Numbered from the stretch's first letter, positions 1 to 9,016 are shown. The stretch is DNA of 64,000 nt from Streptomyces sp. ISL-96 (GCF_018614035.1 NZ_JAGGPA010000055.1:1-64000); one strand, 5' to 3'. Numbers and translations are program-made. The notes: a model not told the origin generated them from the letters alone.

Positions 1-477
1 CGGGCGCTTGGTGAACTCATCGGTGTTGACGATGATCTCGGCGCCGCGCGGCACGTCCGCGATGTTCGCCTTCAGCGCCGCCGGGTTCATGGCCACCAGG
101 ACATTGGGCGCGTCACCGGGCGTGAGGATGTCGTGGTCGGCGAAATGCAGCTGGAAGCTGGATACGCCCGGAAGGGTGCCGGCGGGCGCCCGGATCTCGG
201 CGGGGAAGTTCGGCAGCGTCGACAGATCGTTTCCGAAGGTCGCCGTCTCGGAAGTGAAGCGGTCGCCGGTGAGCTGCATTCCGTCACCGGAGTCGCCCGC
301 GAACCGAATGATCACCCGGTCCAGGCGGCGGACCTCTTTTTCGGACCGCTCCTTCGCGGACACGTCGCGGGTCTGCGTGGTTGTGGTGCGCTGCTCCCCG
401 ACGACAGTGTCATTCGCTCCGTCGGCACCATCGGATCCGTTGGCCTTCTCGGCCGGGCTACTGACCTGGCTGGTCAC
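1..477 (-). CDS. korA: 2-oxoacid:ferredoxin oxidoreductase alpha subunit, N-terminal part (gene runs off the window)
   Basis: Only the first 159 codons are present; the 3' end lies outside the window. The GTG start is preceded by a GGGAGG Shine-Dalgarno sequence. After a variable, polar N-terminus of about 50 residues comes RVIIRFAGDSGDGMQLTG, the opening of the gamma (pyruvate-flavodoxin oxidoreductase) domain of KorA-type subunits. With KorB this enzyme decarboxylates 2-oxoglutarate or a related 2-oxoacid to an acyl-CoA and reduces ferredoxin. Proximity to a nuo cluster that lacks the NADH-input module makes ferredoxin-linked electron flow an attractive but unproven link. Confidence 0.9.
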   Translation of the reverse strand, partial: MTSQVSSPAEKANGSDGADGANDTVVGEQRTTTTQTRDVSAKERSEKEVRRLDRVIIRFAGDSGDGMQLTGDRFTSETATFGNDLSTLPNFPAEIRAPAGTLPGVSSFQLHFADHDILTPGDAPNVLVAMNPAALKANIADVPRGAEIIVNTDEFTKRP

Positions 478-692
478 TGAACTGGACCTCCCTCGAGGCG
501 GCTGCTCGGGGCCGGCCGGCCAGCCGGTGGCCCCAGGGCCCACCCTACGTCGGTAAGGGTGCCCTTCCCTGGGTCTATCACATACTGGACCCCGTTTTGA
601 GACGCACTATTGCCCTGTTTAGCCATGATTCATTCGCCCCCCGGCGCTCTGCTCGATGACGCTCCGTGCTCATCCTCTGGTCCTAGGCCCGG

Positions 693-1376
693 CTAGGTCT
701 TCAGGTACGTCAACACCGCCAGCACCCTCCGGTGATCCCCGTCGCTGGGCGCGAGTCCGAGCTTAAGGAAGATGTTGCTGACGTGCTTCTCCACCGCGCC
801 GTCGCTCACCACCAACTGCCTGGCGATCGCCGAATTCGTCCGGCCCTCGGCCATGAGGCCCAAGACCTCCCGCTCGCGCGGGGTCAACCCGGCCAGGACG
901 TCCTGCTTCCGGCTGCGGCCCAGCAGCTGTGCCACGACCTCGGGGTCCAGCGCGGTCCCGCCCCGGGCCACCCGGACGACGGCGTCCACGAACTCACGTA
1001 CTTCGGCCACCCGGTCCTTGAGCAGGTAACCGACGCCCCGGCTCGACCCGGCCAGCAATTCAGTGGCGTACTGCTCCTCGACGTACTGCGACAGCACCAG
1101 GACACCGATACCCGGGTAGTCCTTGCGCAGCCGCACCGCCGCCCGCACGCCCTCGTCGGTGTGCGTGGGCGGCATCCGTACGTCGGCGACCACCACATCC
1201 GGCAGCTCGCCCCGCGACGCCAGATCCTCCACTGTCTTGATCAGCGCTTCCGCGTCCCCGACACCCGCGACGACATCGTGTCCGAGATCGGTCAGAAGCC
1301 GGGTCAGGCCCTCCCGAAGCAGCACTGAATCCTCGGCGATGACGACCCGCACCCTGTCTTTCACGGCGTCTTCCAC
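693..1376 (-). CDS. LuxR/NarL-family two-component response regulator
   Basis: The protein is 227 residues from the GTG chosen here, which has a GGGG-rich upstream stretch; longer starts are open but would add residues unlike the family. The N-terminal receiver domain begins RVRVVIAEDS and has the phospho-acceptor Asp at about residue 65 in VVVADVRMPP. The C-terminal LuxR helix-turn-helix begins LTPREREVLGLMAEGRTN. It lies downstream of two histidine kinases on the same strand and is probably their output. A gap of 138 bases separates it from the nearer kinase gene. Targets are unknown. Confidence 0.9.
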   Translation of the reverse strand: MEDAVKDRVRVVIAEDSVLLREGLTRLLTDLGHDVVAGVGDAEALIKTVEDLASRGELPDVVVADVRMPPTHTDEGVRAAVRLRKDYPGIGVLVLSQYVEEQYATELLAGSSRGVGYLLKDRVAEVREFVDAVVRVARGGTALDPEVVAQLLGRSRKQDVLAGLTPREREVLGLMAEGRTNSAIARQLVVSDGAVEKHVSNIFLKLGLAPSDGDHRRVLAVLTYLKT

Positions 1377-1514
1377 TGCCCCGTAGCCCCCAGCAATCGA
1401 ATCCCTCTCCGTTCCATCGAACGCAGAACCCCAGCATCCCAGTATCGGGACCAACAGGCGCCCAGGTGGGGGGAATAGGGGGGCCGGGCGGAAATCGAGT
1501 CGTGGTGGCGCGGG

Positions 1515-2867
1515 TCAGCCGCGCCAGGGCAGCTCCGCCGTGACCGTGGTCGGCCCGCCCGCCGGCGAGTCGACGACCAGGATTCCGTCGACCGCGCCCA
1601 GCCGCTCCGCGAGCCCGGCCAGTCCCGAGCCGGCCGCCGTGTCCGCCCCGCCCTGCCCGTCGTCGCTCACCTGGAGCATCAGCCGGTCGGCCGTCTGCCA
1701 CACCTCGACCGTCGCCCGGGACGCCCGCGCGTGCTTGCTGACGTTCTGGAGGAGTTCCGAGACGGTGAAGTACGCGATGCCCTCGATGGCCGGGGCCGGC
1801 CGCGCCGGAAGGTCCACTTCGACCCGCACCGGCACCGTGCACCGGGAGGCCACCGCCGAGAGCGCCGCGTCCAGGCCGCGGTCGGTCAGGACGGCCGGGT
1901 GGATGCCACGGGCCAGGTCCCGCAGCTCCTGAAGCGCGATCTTCACCTCGCTGTGCGCCTCGCCCACCATGCGCGCCGCCGCCTCCGGGTCGTGCGTCAG
2001 CTTCTCCTTGGCCAGCCCCAGATCCATCGCGAGGGCGACGAGCCTGGCCTGCGCCCCGTCGTGCAGATCGCGTTCGATACGCCGCAGGTCGGCGGCCGCG
2101 GTGTCGACGACCACGCCCCGGTCCGACTCCAGCTCGGATACGCGCGTGGCGAGCCGGGACGGGCCGAGCAGCCCGGCCACCATCACCCGGTCCACGGTCG
2201 CCAGGCCGCGTATGAGCCACGGGGTGGCGAGGGTGATGAGCAGGCCGAACGCGCTGGTCGCGGCCAGTTCGACGGGCTGGTCGAGGTGGATGTGGCGGGT
2301 TCTGTCGCCGTACAGCTGAATGCCGTCCACGCCGACGAATGCCGGGAACACCCAATGCCACAGCGGATACGTGAGCATGGCCCAGCCGAACGACCACGGG
2401 ACCAGCGACACCGTGAAGGCGAATATCGCCCACGGCATGTGCAGCACGGCGTACAGCAGATGGCGCCAGGACGACCCGCTCTTGAGCATCGCGCCCGTCC
2501 AGACCATCGGCCCGCCCCCGCCGCCCGGTTTGGCCCGCACGGGCGCCGGGTCCGCCACGTCCAGCTTGAGCAGGGCTCGGGCGCGGGATCGCTCCAGCGC
2601 TCCGAAACCGCGGCAGCCGGCCAGGCACGCCGCCAGTACCGGTACGCCCAGGAAGGTGATCAGCAGGCCCATGCCCAGTGACGTCATGCCGACCGCGAAG
2701 GTGAAGAGCAGCACGCTGACCGGGAGGCTGAGCATCAGGTAGCCGAGCTCGCGCCAGGTCCGGGCCTCGAACGGCGCGCGCAGCGCCGGGGGAAGGAAGT
2801 GCCTCTTCGGGGGGTGGCCCGCGGGCTGCCACCGGTCCCGGGTCTGGGGTGCGTACTCCGTGGCCAT
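1515..2867 (-). CDS. Sensor histidine kinase (HisKA_3 type), proximal copy
   Basis: A 450-residue membrane kinase. Hydrophobic segments at about 41-85, 136-175 and 200-220 form the membrane sensor region typical of streptomycete NarL-partner kinases. The dimerisation/phosphoacceptor motif IERDLHDGAQARL places the active His at 269. An N-box (ELLQNVSKHA) and G-box (DDGQGG, then GLAGLAERLGAVDG) form the ATPase domain. It is paralogous to the kinase encoded just upstream and probably phosphorylates the adjacent response regulator. Confidence 0.9.
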   Translation of the reverse strand: MATEYAPQTRDRWQPAGHPPKRHFLPPALRAPFEARTWRELGYLMLSLPVSVLLFTFAVGMTSLGMGLLITFLGVPVLAACLAGCRGFGALERSRARALLKLDVADPAPVRAKPGGGGGPMVWTGAMLKSGSSWRHLLYAVLHMPWAIFAFTVSLVPWSFGWAMLTYPLWHWVFPAFVGVDGIQLYGDRTRHIHLDQPVELAATSAFGLLITLATPWLIRGLATVDRVMVAGLLGPSRLATRVSELESDRGVVVDTAAADLRRIERDLHDGAQARLVALAMDLGLAKEKLTHDPEAAARMVGEAHSEVKIALQELRDLARGIHPAVLTDRGLDAALSAVASRCTVPVRVEVDLPARPAPAIEGIAYFTVSELLQNVSKHARASRATVEVWQTADRLMLQVSDDGQGGADTAAGSGLAGLAERLGAVDGILVVDSPAGGPTTVTAELPWRG

Positions 2868-2972
2868 CGCTGCCGTCCGTTTCTGCTCTGGTTCTGCTCT
2901 GGTGGTTTCTGGTGAGCGGCGCTCAAGTGACTCAAGGATGCTGGGACGGGGAGACAGGAACCATGAGGCCGG

Positions 2973-4253
2973 TCACCGGATCTGACCGGGGGTTTCCCCC
3001 ACCCCGGCCCCGTGCTTGGCCGCACCCTTGGCCGCCGCCGGAGCCCCGTCTCCGTCCCGGTCCCGCCACGGCAGCTCGGCCGTCACCGTCGTCGGCCCGC
3101 CCGCGGGCGAGTCGAGGACGAAGAGCCCGTCCACCGCGCCGAGCCGGTCGGCCAGACCCGCCATGCCCGTGCCGCCGTCCAGACGCGCACCGCCGCGCCC
3201 GTCGTCCCGCACCTGAATCAGCAGCCGTTCCCCGCTCCGCCACACATCCACGGAGACGGACCGCGCCCCGCTGTGCTTGCTGACGTTCTGCAGCAGCTCG
3301 GAGACCGTGAAGTACGCGATGCCCTCGATCGCCTCCGCCGGACGCGCCGCCAGATCGACGGTGACCCGCACCGGAGCCGTACAGCGCGACGCGATCGACG
3401 ACAGCGCCGCGTCCAGACCGCGGTCGGTCAGCACGGCGGGGTGGATGCCGCGCGCCAGATCGCGCAGCTCCCGCAACGCAAGCTTCACCTCGCCGTGTGC
3501 CTCGTCGACCATCGCCGCCGCGGCGACGGGGTCCTTGAAGTCGCCGGTCAGCTTCTCCTTCGCCATGCCGAGCCCCATCGCGAGCGCCACGAGCCTGGCC
3601 TGGGCCCCGTCGTGCAGATCGCGTTCGATACGCCGCAGGTCGGCGGCCGCGGTGTCGACGACGACCCCCCGGTCCGACTCCAGTTCGGCGATCCGCCGCT
3701 CCAGTTCGTCGGAGGGACAGAGCAGGCCGCGGACCATCACCCGGTCGGCATTGGCCATCGCGCGCGCCAGAAACGGCAGCACCGGCCAGAGCACGAAGAG
3801 CCCGGTCAGCGTGACCGCGAAGGTCAGTACGCCCCAGGGCAGCCGGACGAACGCGTACAGCGCGGTCCGCCACCCCACCGGATCCTTCAGCCTCGCCCAC
3901 AGCCGCGCCAGGAAACCGCCCGGCCGTCGGCCCGCGGCCGCCGGGCTCGGCTCATCGACGTACACGCCGAGCAGGGTCCGCGCCCGCGCCCGTTCGAGCG
4001 CGCCGAACCGGCGTGCCGCCAGCAGGCCCGCCGCCAGCAGCGGCAGGCCGATCACCGTGACCGACAGCCCGAACCCGAGGAGGAGAACCACCACAGTGAA
4101 CACAAAGCCGAAGAGAGCCATCGGCAGATTCAGCAGGAGGTGCGCGATCTCCTTCCAGGTGCCGGAGCCGTACGGGAAGCGCACGGGCTCCGGTCGGCCG
4201 GACCGGTCTGACCGGTCGTAATCTGGGAGATGGTCGCTGGCGCCGGCAGTCAT
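2973..4253 (-). CDS. Sensor histidine kinase (HisKA_3 type), distal paralog
   Basis: A 426-residue paralog of the neighbouring kinase. Membrane segments lie at about 37-82 and 130-162. The phosphoacceptor His is about residue 214 in IERDLHDGAQ, followed by N-box ELLQNVSKHS and G-box DDGRGG. The ATG start begins MTAGASDHLP; a GTG 45 bases further upstream is possible but has no ribosome-binding site. The gene is divergent from nuoA, so the 180-base gap between them probably carries both promoters. Its sensor part is shorter than that of the proximal copy, whereas the catalytic parts are nearly alike. Confidence 0.88.
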   Translation of the reverse strand: MTAGASDHLPDYDRSDRSGRPEPVRFPYGSGTWKEIAHLLLNLPMALFGFVFTVVVLLLGFGLSVTVIGLPLLAAGLLAARRFGALERARARTLLGVYVDEPSPAAAGRRPGGFLARLWARLKDPVGWRTALYAFVRLPWGVLTFAVTLTGLFVLWPVLPFLARAMANADRVMVRGLLCPSDELERRIAELESDRGVVVDTAAADLRRIERDLHDGAQARLVALAMGLGMAKEKLTGDFKDPVAAAAMVDEAHGEVKLALRELRDLARGIHPAVLTDRGLDAALSSIASRCTAPVRVTVDLAARPAEAIEGIAYFTVSELLQNVSKHSGARSVSVDVWRSGERLLIQVRDDGRGGARLDGGTGMAGLADRLGAVDGLFVLDSPAGGPTTVTAELPWRDRDGDGAPAAAKGAAKHGAGVGETPGQIR

Positions 4254-4345
4254 GGTGCTCAGCCTGCCGGGCGCCGACCACGGGTGCCATGGGGTCACTG
4301 GGTGTGCGGAAGTGGGGATAACCCCACCACTGCGTGAGACGGCTG

Positions 4346-4374
4346 CTTACCCGGCTTTTACCAGGGCCTAGACT
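4346..4374 (+). promoter_or_regulatory. Candidate promoter for the nuo cluster
   Basis: CTTACC, a 17-base spacer and TAGACT stand about 60 bases before nuoA. The -10 box fits the main sigma factor well; the -35 box is weak. A small inverted repeat, GTGGGG-ATAA-CCCCAC (4312-4327), lies just upstream and could be an operator for either divergent gene. Read by eye only. Confidence 0.35.
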
Positions 4375-4432
4375 CCCGTGCGTACAGATCGTCGAACGAG
4401 GCTGACGCAGCCAGGGAGCGAGAGGGGCGGAC

Positions 4433-4825
4433 GTGCCGGAACCGACGGTTCTCGCGGACGGGTACTTCCAGAGTTACTCGGTCGTCGGACTGCTCGCAGT
4501 CGTCGGCGCCCTCTTCGTCGCCGTGGCCTTCGGGGCCGGGCGGCTGCTGCGGCCCGTCGTGCCGACGCCGGAGAAGCTGCTGACGTACGAATGCGGCGTG
4601 GACCCGGTCGGCGAGGGCTGGGCGCACACGCAGGTCCGCTACTACGTCTACGCCTTCCTGTACGTGATCTTCGCCGTCGACTCGATCTTCCTCTTCCCGT
4701 GGGCGACGGTCTTCGCCGCGCCGGGGTACGGCGCGACGACGCTGGTCGAGATGTTCATCTTCCTCGGCTTCCTGGCCGTGGGACTGCTGTACGCATGGAA
4801 GAAGGGCGTCCTCGAATGGACGTGA
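4433..4825 (+). CDS. nuoA: NADH-quinone oxidoreductase subunit A (second nuo cluster)
   Basis: A 130-residue small membrane subunit of the complex I membrane arm. It has three hydrophobic helices (about 17-37, 70-90 and 97-118) and the conserved loop KLLTYECGVDPVG followed by RYYVYAFLYVIFAVDSIF. The GTG start follows GAGAGGGGCGGA. It is first in a tight ten-gene plus-strand operon and its end overlaps nuoB by ten bases. The cluster lacks the NADH-oxidising genes, so the electron donor may not be NADH. Confidence 0.95.
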   Translation: MPEPTVLADGYFQSYSVVGLLAVVGALFVAVAFGAGRLLRPVVPTPEKLLTYECGVDPVGEGWAHTQVRYYVYAFLYVIFAVDSIFLFPWATVFAAPGYGATTLVEMFIFLGFLAVGLLYAWKKGVLEWT

Positions 4826-5430
4826 CCCGCGTGACCCCTGTCGATCTCCCCGAGCCGACGATGCTGCCCGAGCCCAAGCGGCTGGGAGCTCTCGCCCGCC
4901 TCGCACCCGAGCCGATGAAGGTGGTCCTGAACTGGGGCCGCCGCTACAGCCTGTGGGTCTTCAACTTCGGTCTCGCCTGCTGCGCGATCGAGTTCATCGC
5001 CGCGTCAATGGCGCGCCACGACTTCATCCGGCTCGGCGTGATCCCCTTCGCACCGGGGCCGCGCCAGGCCGACCTGATGGTCGTCTCGGGCACGGTCACG
5101 GACAAGATGGCCCCGGCCGTGAAGCGTCTGTACGAGCAGATGCCCGAGCCGAAGTACGTCATCTCCTTCGGCGCCTGCTCGAACTGCGGCGGCCCGTACT
5201 GGGACTCGTACTCGGTGACGAAGGGCGTGGACCAGATCATCCCGGTCGACGTGTACGTACCGGGCTGCCCGCCCCGGCCCGAGGCTCTTCTCCAGGGCAT
5301 CCTCAAGCTCCAGGAGAAGATCTCCCGCGAGTCCCTGAGCGAGCGCTACGGCCACGGGCGGCCCTCAACGGCCGCCCTGCGGAGCGGCCTTGTCACGCCG
5401 CCGCCGGCCCCGGGGGAGGGCAAGAAGTGA
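4816..5430 (+). CDS. nuoB: NADH-quinone oxidoreductase subunit B, N2 iron-sulfur subunit
   Basis: A 204-residue peripheral subunit that carries cluster N2, which passes electrons to quinone. All four expected ligand cysteines are visible: the CC pair in GLACCAIEF, one in FGACSNCGG and one in VPGCPPRPEA. The ATG used here has AAGGG nine bases upstream; a GTG six bases later would give the commoner 4-bp overlap with nuoA. The C-terminus has a short Pro-rich tail, and its stop overlaps the nuoC start in GTGA. Confidence 0.95.
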   Translation: MDVTRVTPVDLPEPTMLPEPKRLGALARLAPEPMKVVLNWGRRYSLWVFNFGLACCAIEFIAASMARHDFIRLGVIPFAPGPRQADLMVVSGTVTDKMAPAVKRLYEQMPEPKYVISFGACSNCGGPYWDSYSVTKGVDQIIPVDVYVPGCPPRPEALLQGILKLQEKISRESLSERYGHGRPSTAALRSGLVTPPPAPGEGKK

Positions 5431-6524
5431 GCGATTCGCCCAACACGACGGCGTACGACAGCCTGCCGGACGGCGTCACCGAGATCTTCGGCGAGGAAGC
5501 GACCGCCGAGCGCAGCTACGAACTGCTCACCGTCGACGTCCCGGTCGGCTCCTGGATCGCGGCCCTCGAAATCGCGCGCGACAAGCTGGGCTGCACGTAC
5601 TTCGACTGGCTGAGCGCGGTCGACGAGCCGGGCACGGGCTTCCGCGTCTGCGCCCACGTGGTCGCCCTCGAAGGCCGTACGGTCCGACGCCTCCTCCTTC
5701 GTACGACCGTGCCGCACTCGGCGCCCGCCGTACCCTCCGCCGTCGAGGTCTACGCGGGCGCGGAGTGGCACGAGCGGGAGACGCACGAGATGTTCGGCGT
5801 CGACTTCACCGGACACCCGCACCTGGTGCCGCTCCTCCTGCCGGACGGCTTCGAGGGCCACCCGCTGCGCAAGGACTTCGTCCTGGCGGCCCGGGTCGCC
5901 AAGGCGTGGCCCGGCGCGAAGGAGCCGGGGGAGTCGGACCACGGCGGCCCGAAGCGCCGGCAGATGCTGCCGCCGGGCGTCCCCGACCCGAACGAGTGGG
6001 GCCCCCAGAAGGGCCAGCTCCCGCCGGCCCCGGCCCGCCCCGCCCGCACCCCGCGCGCGGCCGGCGCGGCAGCCGACCGCCCGCCGCGCCGCGCGCGAAG
6101 CGTCGCAGAGGGATCGGCGACCCAGGCGGCAGAGGCCGCGACGCCGACGCCGACGCCGGAAGGCACGGCCCCCAGGCCACCGCGCCGAGCGCGCAGCGTT
6201 GCCGAGGGCTCGGCGAGCCAGGCGGCGGAAGCACCGGCGACTCAGCCGTCCCCGGAGCCGGAAGCCGCAGCGCCGCCGGCCGAGGGCGCCGTACCGGCAG
6301 CCACGACCCCACCCGCACCCCCGCGCAGCACCGACGCGCCCTGGCACCACGCGCGCCCCGCGTTCCAGGACGCCGAGGAGCGCGCGGAGTCGGACCCGGC
6401 GGCGACCAAAACCGGCGCGTCCGCAGACACAGAGGCCGACGCGGCGGCAGCCGCAGACGCAGCGGCCGACGCCGACAAGGGCACGAGCGGTACCACCCCG
6501 GACCAAGGGAGCGACGACGCGTGA
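5427..6524 (+). CDS. nuoC: NADH-quinone oxidoreductase subunit C with a long repeat-bearing C-terminal tail
   Basis: Residues 1 to about 165 form the 30-kDa subunit domain, with the signatures EWHERETHEMFGVDF and GHPLRKDF. The remaining 200 residues are an Ala/Pro/Arg-rich, then Ala/Asp/Glu-rich low-complexity tail that most NuoC proteins lack. The tail contains a nearly exact 20-residue duplication, RRARSVAEGSA plus flanks, at 218-237 and 250-269. The start is a GTG overlapping nuoB by four bases. In a full complex NuoC docks NuoD, whose gene is missing here. Confidence 0.93.
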   Translation: MSDSPNTTAYDSLPDGVTEIFGEEATAERSYELLTVDVPVGSWIAALEIARDKLGCTYFDWLSAVDEPGTGFRVCAHVVALEGRTVRRLLLRTTVPHSAPAVPSAVEVYAGAEWHERETHEMFGVDFTGHPHLVPLLLPDGFEGHPLRKDFVLAARVAKAWPGAKEPGESDHGGPKRRQMLPPGVPDPNEWGPQKGQLPPAPARPARTPRAAGAAADRPPRRARSVAEGSATQAAEAATPTPTPEGTAPRPPRRARSVAEGSASQAAEAPATQPSPEPEAAAPPAEGAVPAATTPPAPPRSTDAPWHHARPAFQDAEERAESDPAATKTGASADTEADAAAAADAAADADKGTSGTTPDQGSDDA

Positions 6525-7489
6525 ACGACGTACTCGATGTCGCCTTCCGACTGGTCGTCGTCTTCGCCGTGTTCATGGTCCTCCCCCTCGTCGTGGGGCA
6601 GACCGAGCACAAGGTGATGGCGCACATGCAGGGCCGCCTCGGCCCCATGTACGCGGGTGGTTTCCACGGCTGGGCCCAGCTCGTCGCCGACGGCGTGAAG
6701 TTCGCGCAGAAGGAAGACATCGTCCCGGCCAACGCCGACCGCCGAATCTTCCAGCTCGCCCCCGCCGTCGCACTCCTCCCGTACCTCCTGGTGCTCGTCG
6801 CGATCCCGATCGGCCCGAGCGAGGGCGCGGTCGGCCAGGTCATCGACGCGGGCATCTTCTTCGTGCTCGCCGTCATGGGCGTCGGCGTGCTCGGCTCGCT
6901 CATGGCGGGCTGGGCGTCGGCCAACAAGTTCTCCCTCCTCGGCGGCCTGCGCACCGCCGCCCAGCTCCTCGCGTACGAACTGCCGATGCTGCTCGCCGCC
7001 GCCTCCGTGGCGATGGCGGCCGGCACCGTCTCGCTCCCCGGCATCCTGAACGCCTTCGAGTGGTGGTGGCTGCCGTGGCAGATCGTCGGCGCGATCGTGT
7101 TCTTCGTCGCCGGCCTCGCCGAACTCCAGCGGCCGCCCTTCGACATGCCGGTCGCCGACTCCGAGATCATCTTCGGCGCGTACACCGAGTACACGGGCCT
7201 GCGCTTCGCGCTCTTCCTGCTCGCCGAGTACGCCGGAATCGTCGTCCTGTGCGGTCTGACCACCGTCCTCTTCCTCGGCGGCTGGCACGGCCCCTGGGGC
7301 GCGGACGGCCTCGGCTGGGTCTGGACGCTGCTCAAGACCGCGATCCTCGCGTTCGGCATCATCTGGCTGCGGGTGACCTACCCGCGGCTGCGCGAGGACC
7401 AGCTCCAGAAGCTCGCCTGGACCGTACTCATCCCGCTCGCTCTCGCGCAGATCGCGCTCACCGGCATCGTGAAGGTGGCGATCCAGTAA
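6521..7489 (+). CDS. nuoH: NADH-quinone oxidoreductase subunit H
   Basis: A 322-residue, eight-helix membrane subunit that helps form the quinone chamber. Recognisable motifs are the loop GRLGPMYAGGFHGWAQ with KEDIVPANADR, ELPMLLA, and ELQRPPFDMPVADSEI near residue 210. The GTG start overlaps nuoC by four bases. Following nuoC directly, with D to G skipped, is the defining oddity of the cluster. Confidence 0.95.
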   Translation: MNDVLDVAFRLVVVFAVFMVLPLVVGQTEHKVMAHMQGRLGPMYAGGFHGWAQLVADGVKFAQKEDIVPANADRRIFQLAPAVALLPYLLVLVAIPIGPSEGAVGQVIDAGIFFVLAVMGVGVLGSLMAGWASANKFSLLGGLRTAAQLLAYELPMLLAAASVAMAAGTVSLPGILNAFEWWWLPWQIVGAIVFFVAGLAELQRPPFDMPVADSEIIFGAYTEYTGLRFALFLLAEYAGIVVLCGLTTVLFLGGWHGPWGADGLGWVWTLLKTAILAFGIIWLRVTYPRLREDQLQKLAWTVLIPLALAQIALTGIVKVAIQ

Positions 7490-8073
7490 TGGCTCCGATC
7501 CCAGGCTCAGGCCTCGCCAAGGGCTTGGCCGTCACGCTCCGCACGATGACGAAGAAGAACGTCACCGCGCAGTACCCGGACGTCCAGCCCGAACTCCCAC
7601 CCCGCTCGCGCGGCGTGATCGGCCTGTTCGAGGAGAACTGCACGGTCTGCATGCTCTGCGCCCGCGAGTGCCCCGACTGGTGCATCTACATCGACTCGCA
7701 CAAGGAGACGGTCCCGGCCGCCGCCCCCGGCGGCCGTGAGCGCAGCCGCAACGTCCTCGACCGCTTCGCGATCGACTTCTCGCTCTGCATGTACTGCGGT
7801 ATCTGCATCGAGGTCTGTCCTTTCGACGCGCTCTTCTGGTCCCCGGAGTTCGAGTACGCCGAGACCGAGATCCACGAACTCACCCACGAGCGGGACAAGC
7901 TCCGCGAGTGGATGTGGACGGTCCCCGAGCCGCCCGCGCTCGACCCTGGCGCCGAGGAACCCAAGGAGATCGCGGCAGCCCGCAAGGCCGCCGAAAAACT
8001 CGCCGCAGCCCAGGAACAGGCAGCACAGGAACAGTCAGCGCAGCAGGAAGAGGGGCAGGGGCCCGCCGAATGA
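7489..8073 (+). CDS. nuoI: NADH-quinone oxidoreductase subunit I, 2x[4Fe-4S] ferredoxin-like
   Basis: A 194-residue subunit with two complete [4Fe-4S] motifs, CTVCMLCARECP and CMYCGICIEVCP (clusters N6a and N6b), which relay electrons towards NuoB. After residue about 150 comes an Ala/Gln/Glu-rich tail typical of actinobacterial copies. The ATG overlaps the nuoH stop (TAATG). Because NuoG and NuoF are not encoded here, electrons must reach NuoI from another partner, for example reduced ferredoxin or subunits of the full complex encoded elsewhere. Confidence 0.95.
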   Translation: MAPIPGSGLAKGLAVTLRTMTKKNVTAQYPDVQPELPPRSRGVIGLFEENCTVCMLCARECPDWCIYIDSHKETVPAAAPGGRERSRNVLDRFAIDFSLCMYCGICIEVCPFDALFWSPEFEYAETEIHELTHERDKLREWMWTVPEPPALDPGAEEPKEIAAARKAAEKLAAAQEQAAQEQSAQQEEGQGPAE

Positions 8074-8630
8074 GCCACCTCGCCGCAGCCGCCGAGCAGG
8101 GATTCCTCTCCCCGACCGGCGTCGAGATCGCCTTCCTCCTCGTCGGCATCGCCACCCTCGGCGCGGCCGTCATCACCGTCACAACCAAGCAGCTGGTGCA
8201 CGCCGCCCTCTGGCTGGTCGTGGCCCTCGGCGGCCTCGCCGTCGAGTACCTCCTGCTGACGGCCGAATTCATCGCCTGGGTGCAGGTCCTGATCTACGTC
8301 GGTTCCGTCGTCGTCCTCCTCCTCTTCGGGCTGATGCTCACCAAGGCGCCCATCGGGCGATCCCCGGACGCCGACTCCGGCAACCGCTGGGCCGCCCTCC
8401 TGGTGGCCCTCGCCGCGGCCGCCGCACTCGTCTGGGTGGTCGTGGACGCGTTCCGCACCCAGTGGATCGACCTGGACGGACCGTCCCAGGGCTCCACCAG
8501 AGTCAGCGGCCAGATCCTCTTCCAGCACTGGGTGCTGCCCTTCGAGGCGCTCTCGGTTCTCCTGCTCGCCGCACTCGTCGGCGCGATCGTCCTCTCCCGC
8601 AAGAGCGACAGCGACAAGGAGCAGCGCTGA
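8070..8630 (+). CDS. nuoJ: NADH-quinone oxidoreductase subunit J
   Basis: A 186-residue membrane subunit with five hydrophobic segments and the NuoJ region LLLTAEFIAWVQVLIYVGSV, whose helix contributes to the pi-bulge/E-channel of the membrane arm. The ATG overlaps nuoI by four bases (ATGA). The C-terminus ends in a short charged tail, KSDSDKEQR. Confidence 0.94.
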   Translation: MSHLAAAAEQGFLSPTGVEIAFLLVGIATLGAAVITVTTKQLVHAALWLVVALGGLAVEYLLLTAEFIAWVQVLIYVGSVVVLLLFGLMLTKAPIGRSPDADSGNRWAALLVALAAAAALVWVVVDAFRTQWIDLDGPSQGSTRVSGQILFQHWVLPFEALSVLLLAALVGAIVLSRKSDSDKEQR

Positions 8631-9016
8631 TGCACCTCGCCTATCCCGCCGTGCTCGCCGCCCTCCTTTTCTGCACCGGTCTGTACGGAGTGCTCGCGCG
8701 CCGCAACGCGATCCTGGTCCTGATGTCCGTCGAGCTCATGCTCAACGCCGTCAACCTCAACCTGGTCGCCTTCGACGTCTGGCTCCGCGACGCCCTGCAC
8801 GCCGGCCAGGCACTCACCCTGTTCACCATCGCCATCGCCGCGGCGGAGATCGGCATCGGCCTGTCGATCGTCCTGATGGTCTACCGCAACCGCGGCACCT
8901 CGGACATCGACAAGCTGCGCGACACCGCCGAAGGCCAGGCCGCCGACGACGAAGCTTCCGCCATGGCACACAAGGCCGCGCAAGAGGCCGCACAGAAGGC
9001 TGAGGCCGCCGCGTGA
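8630..9016 (+). CDS. nuoK: NADH-quinone oxidoreductase subunit K
   Basis: A 128-residue three-helix subunit related to MrpC. The conserved membrane acidic region SVELMLNAVNLN and AAAEIGIGLSIV are present, including the Glu residues of the proton path. An Ala-rich tail of about 30 residues extends beyond the usual ~100-residue length. The start overlaps the nuoJ stop (TGATG). Confidence 0.95.
   Translation: MHLAYPAVLAALLFCTGLYGVLARRNAILVLMSVELMLNAVNLNLVAFDVWLRDALHAGQALTLFTIAIAAAEIGIGLSIVLMVYRNRGTSDIDKLRDTAEGQAADDEASAMAHKAAQEAAQKAEAAA

Noticed and set aside
8..556. 182-codon plus-strand open frame at the window start
   Set aside because: Antisense to korA, whose minus-strand frame carries the family motif and a ribosome-binding site.
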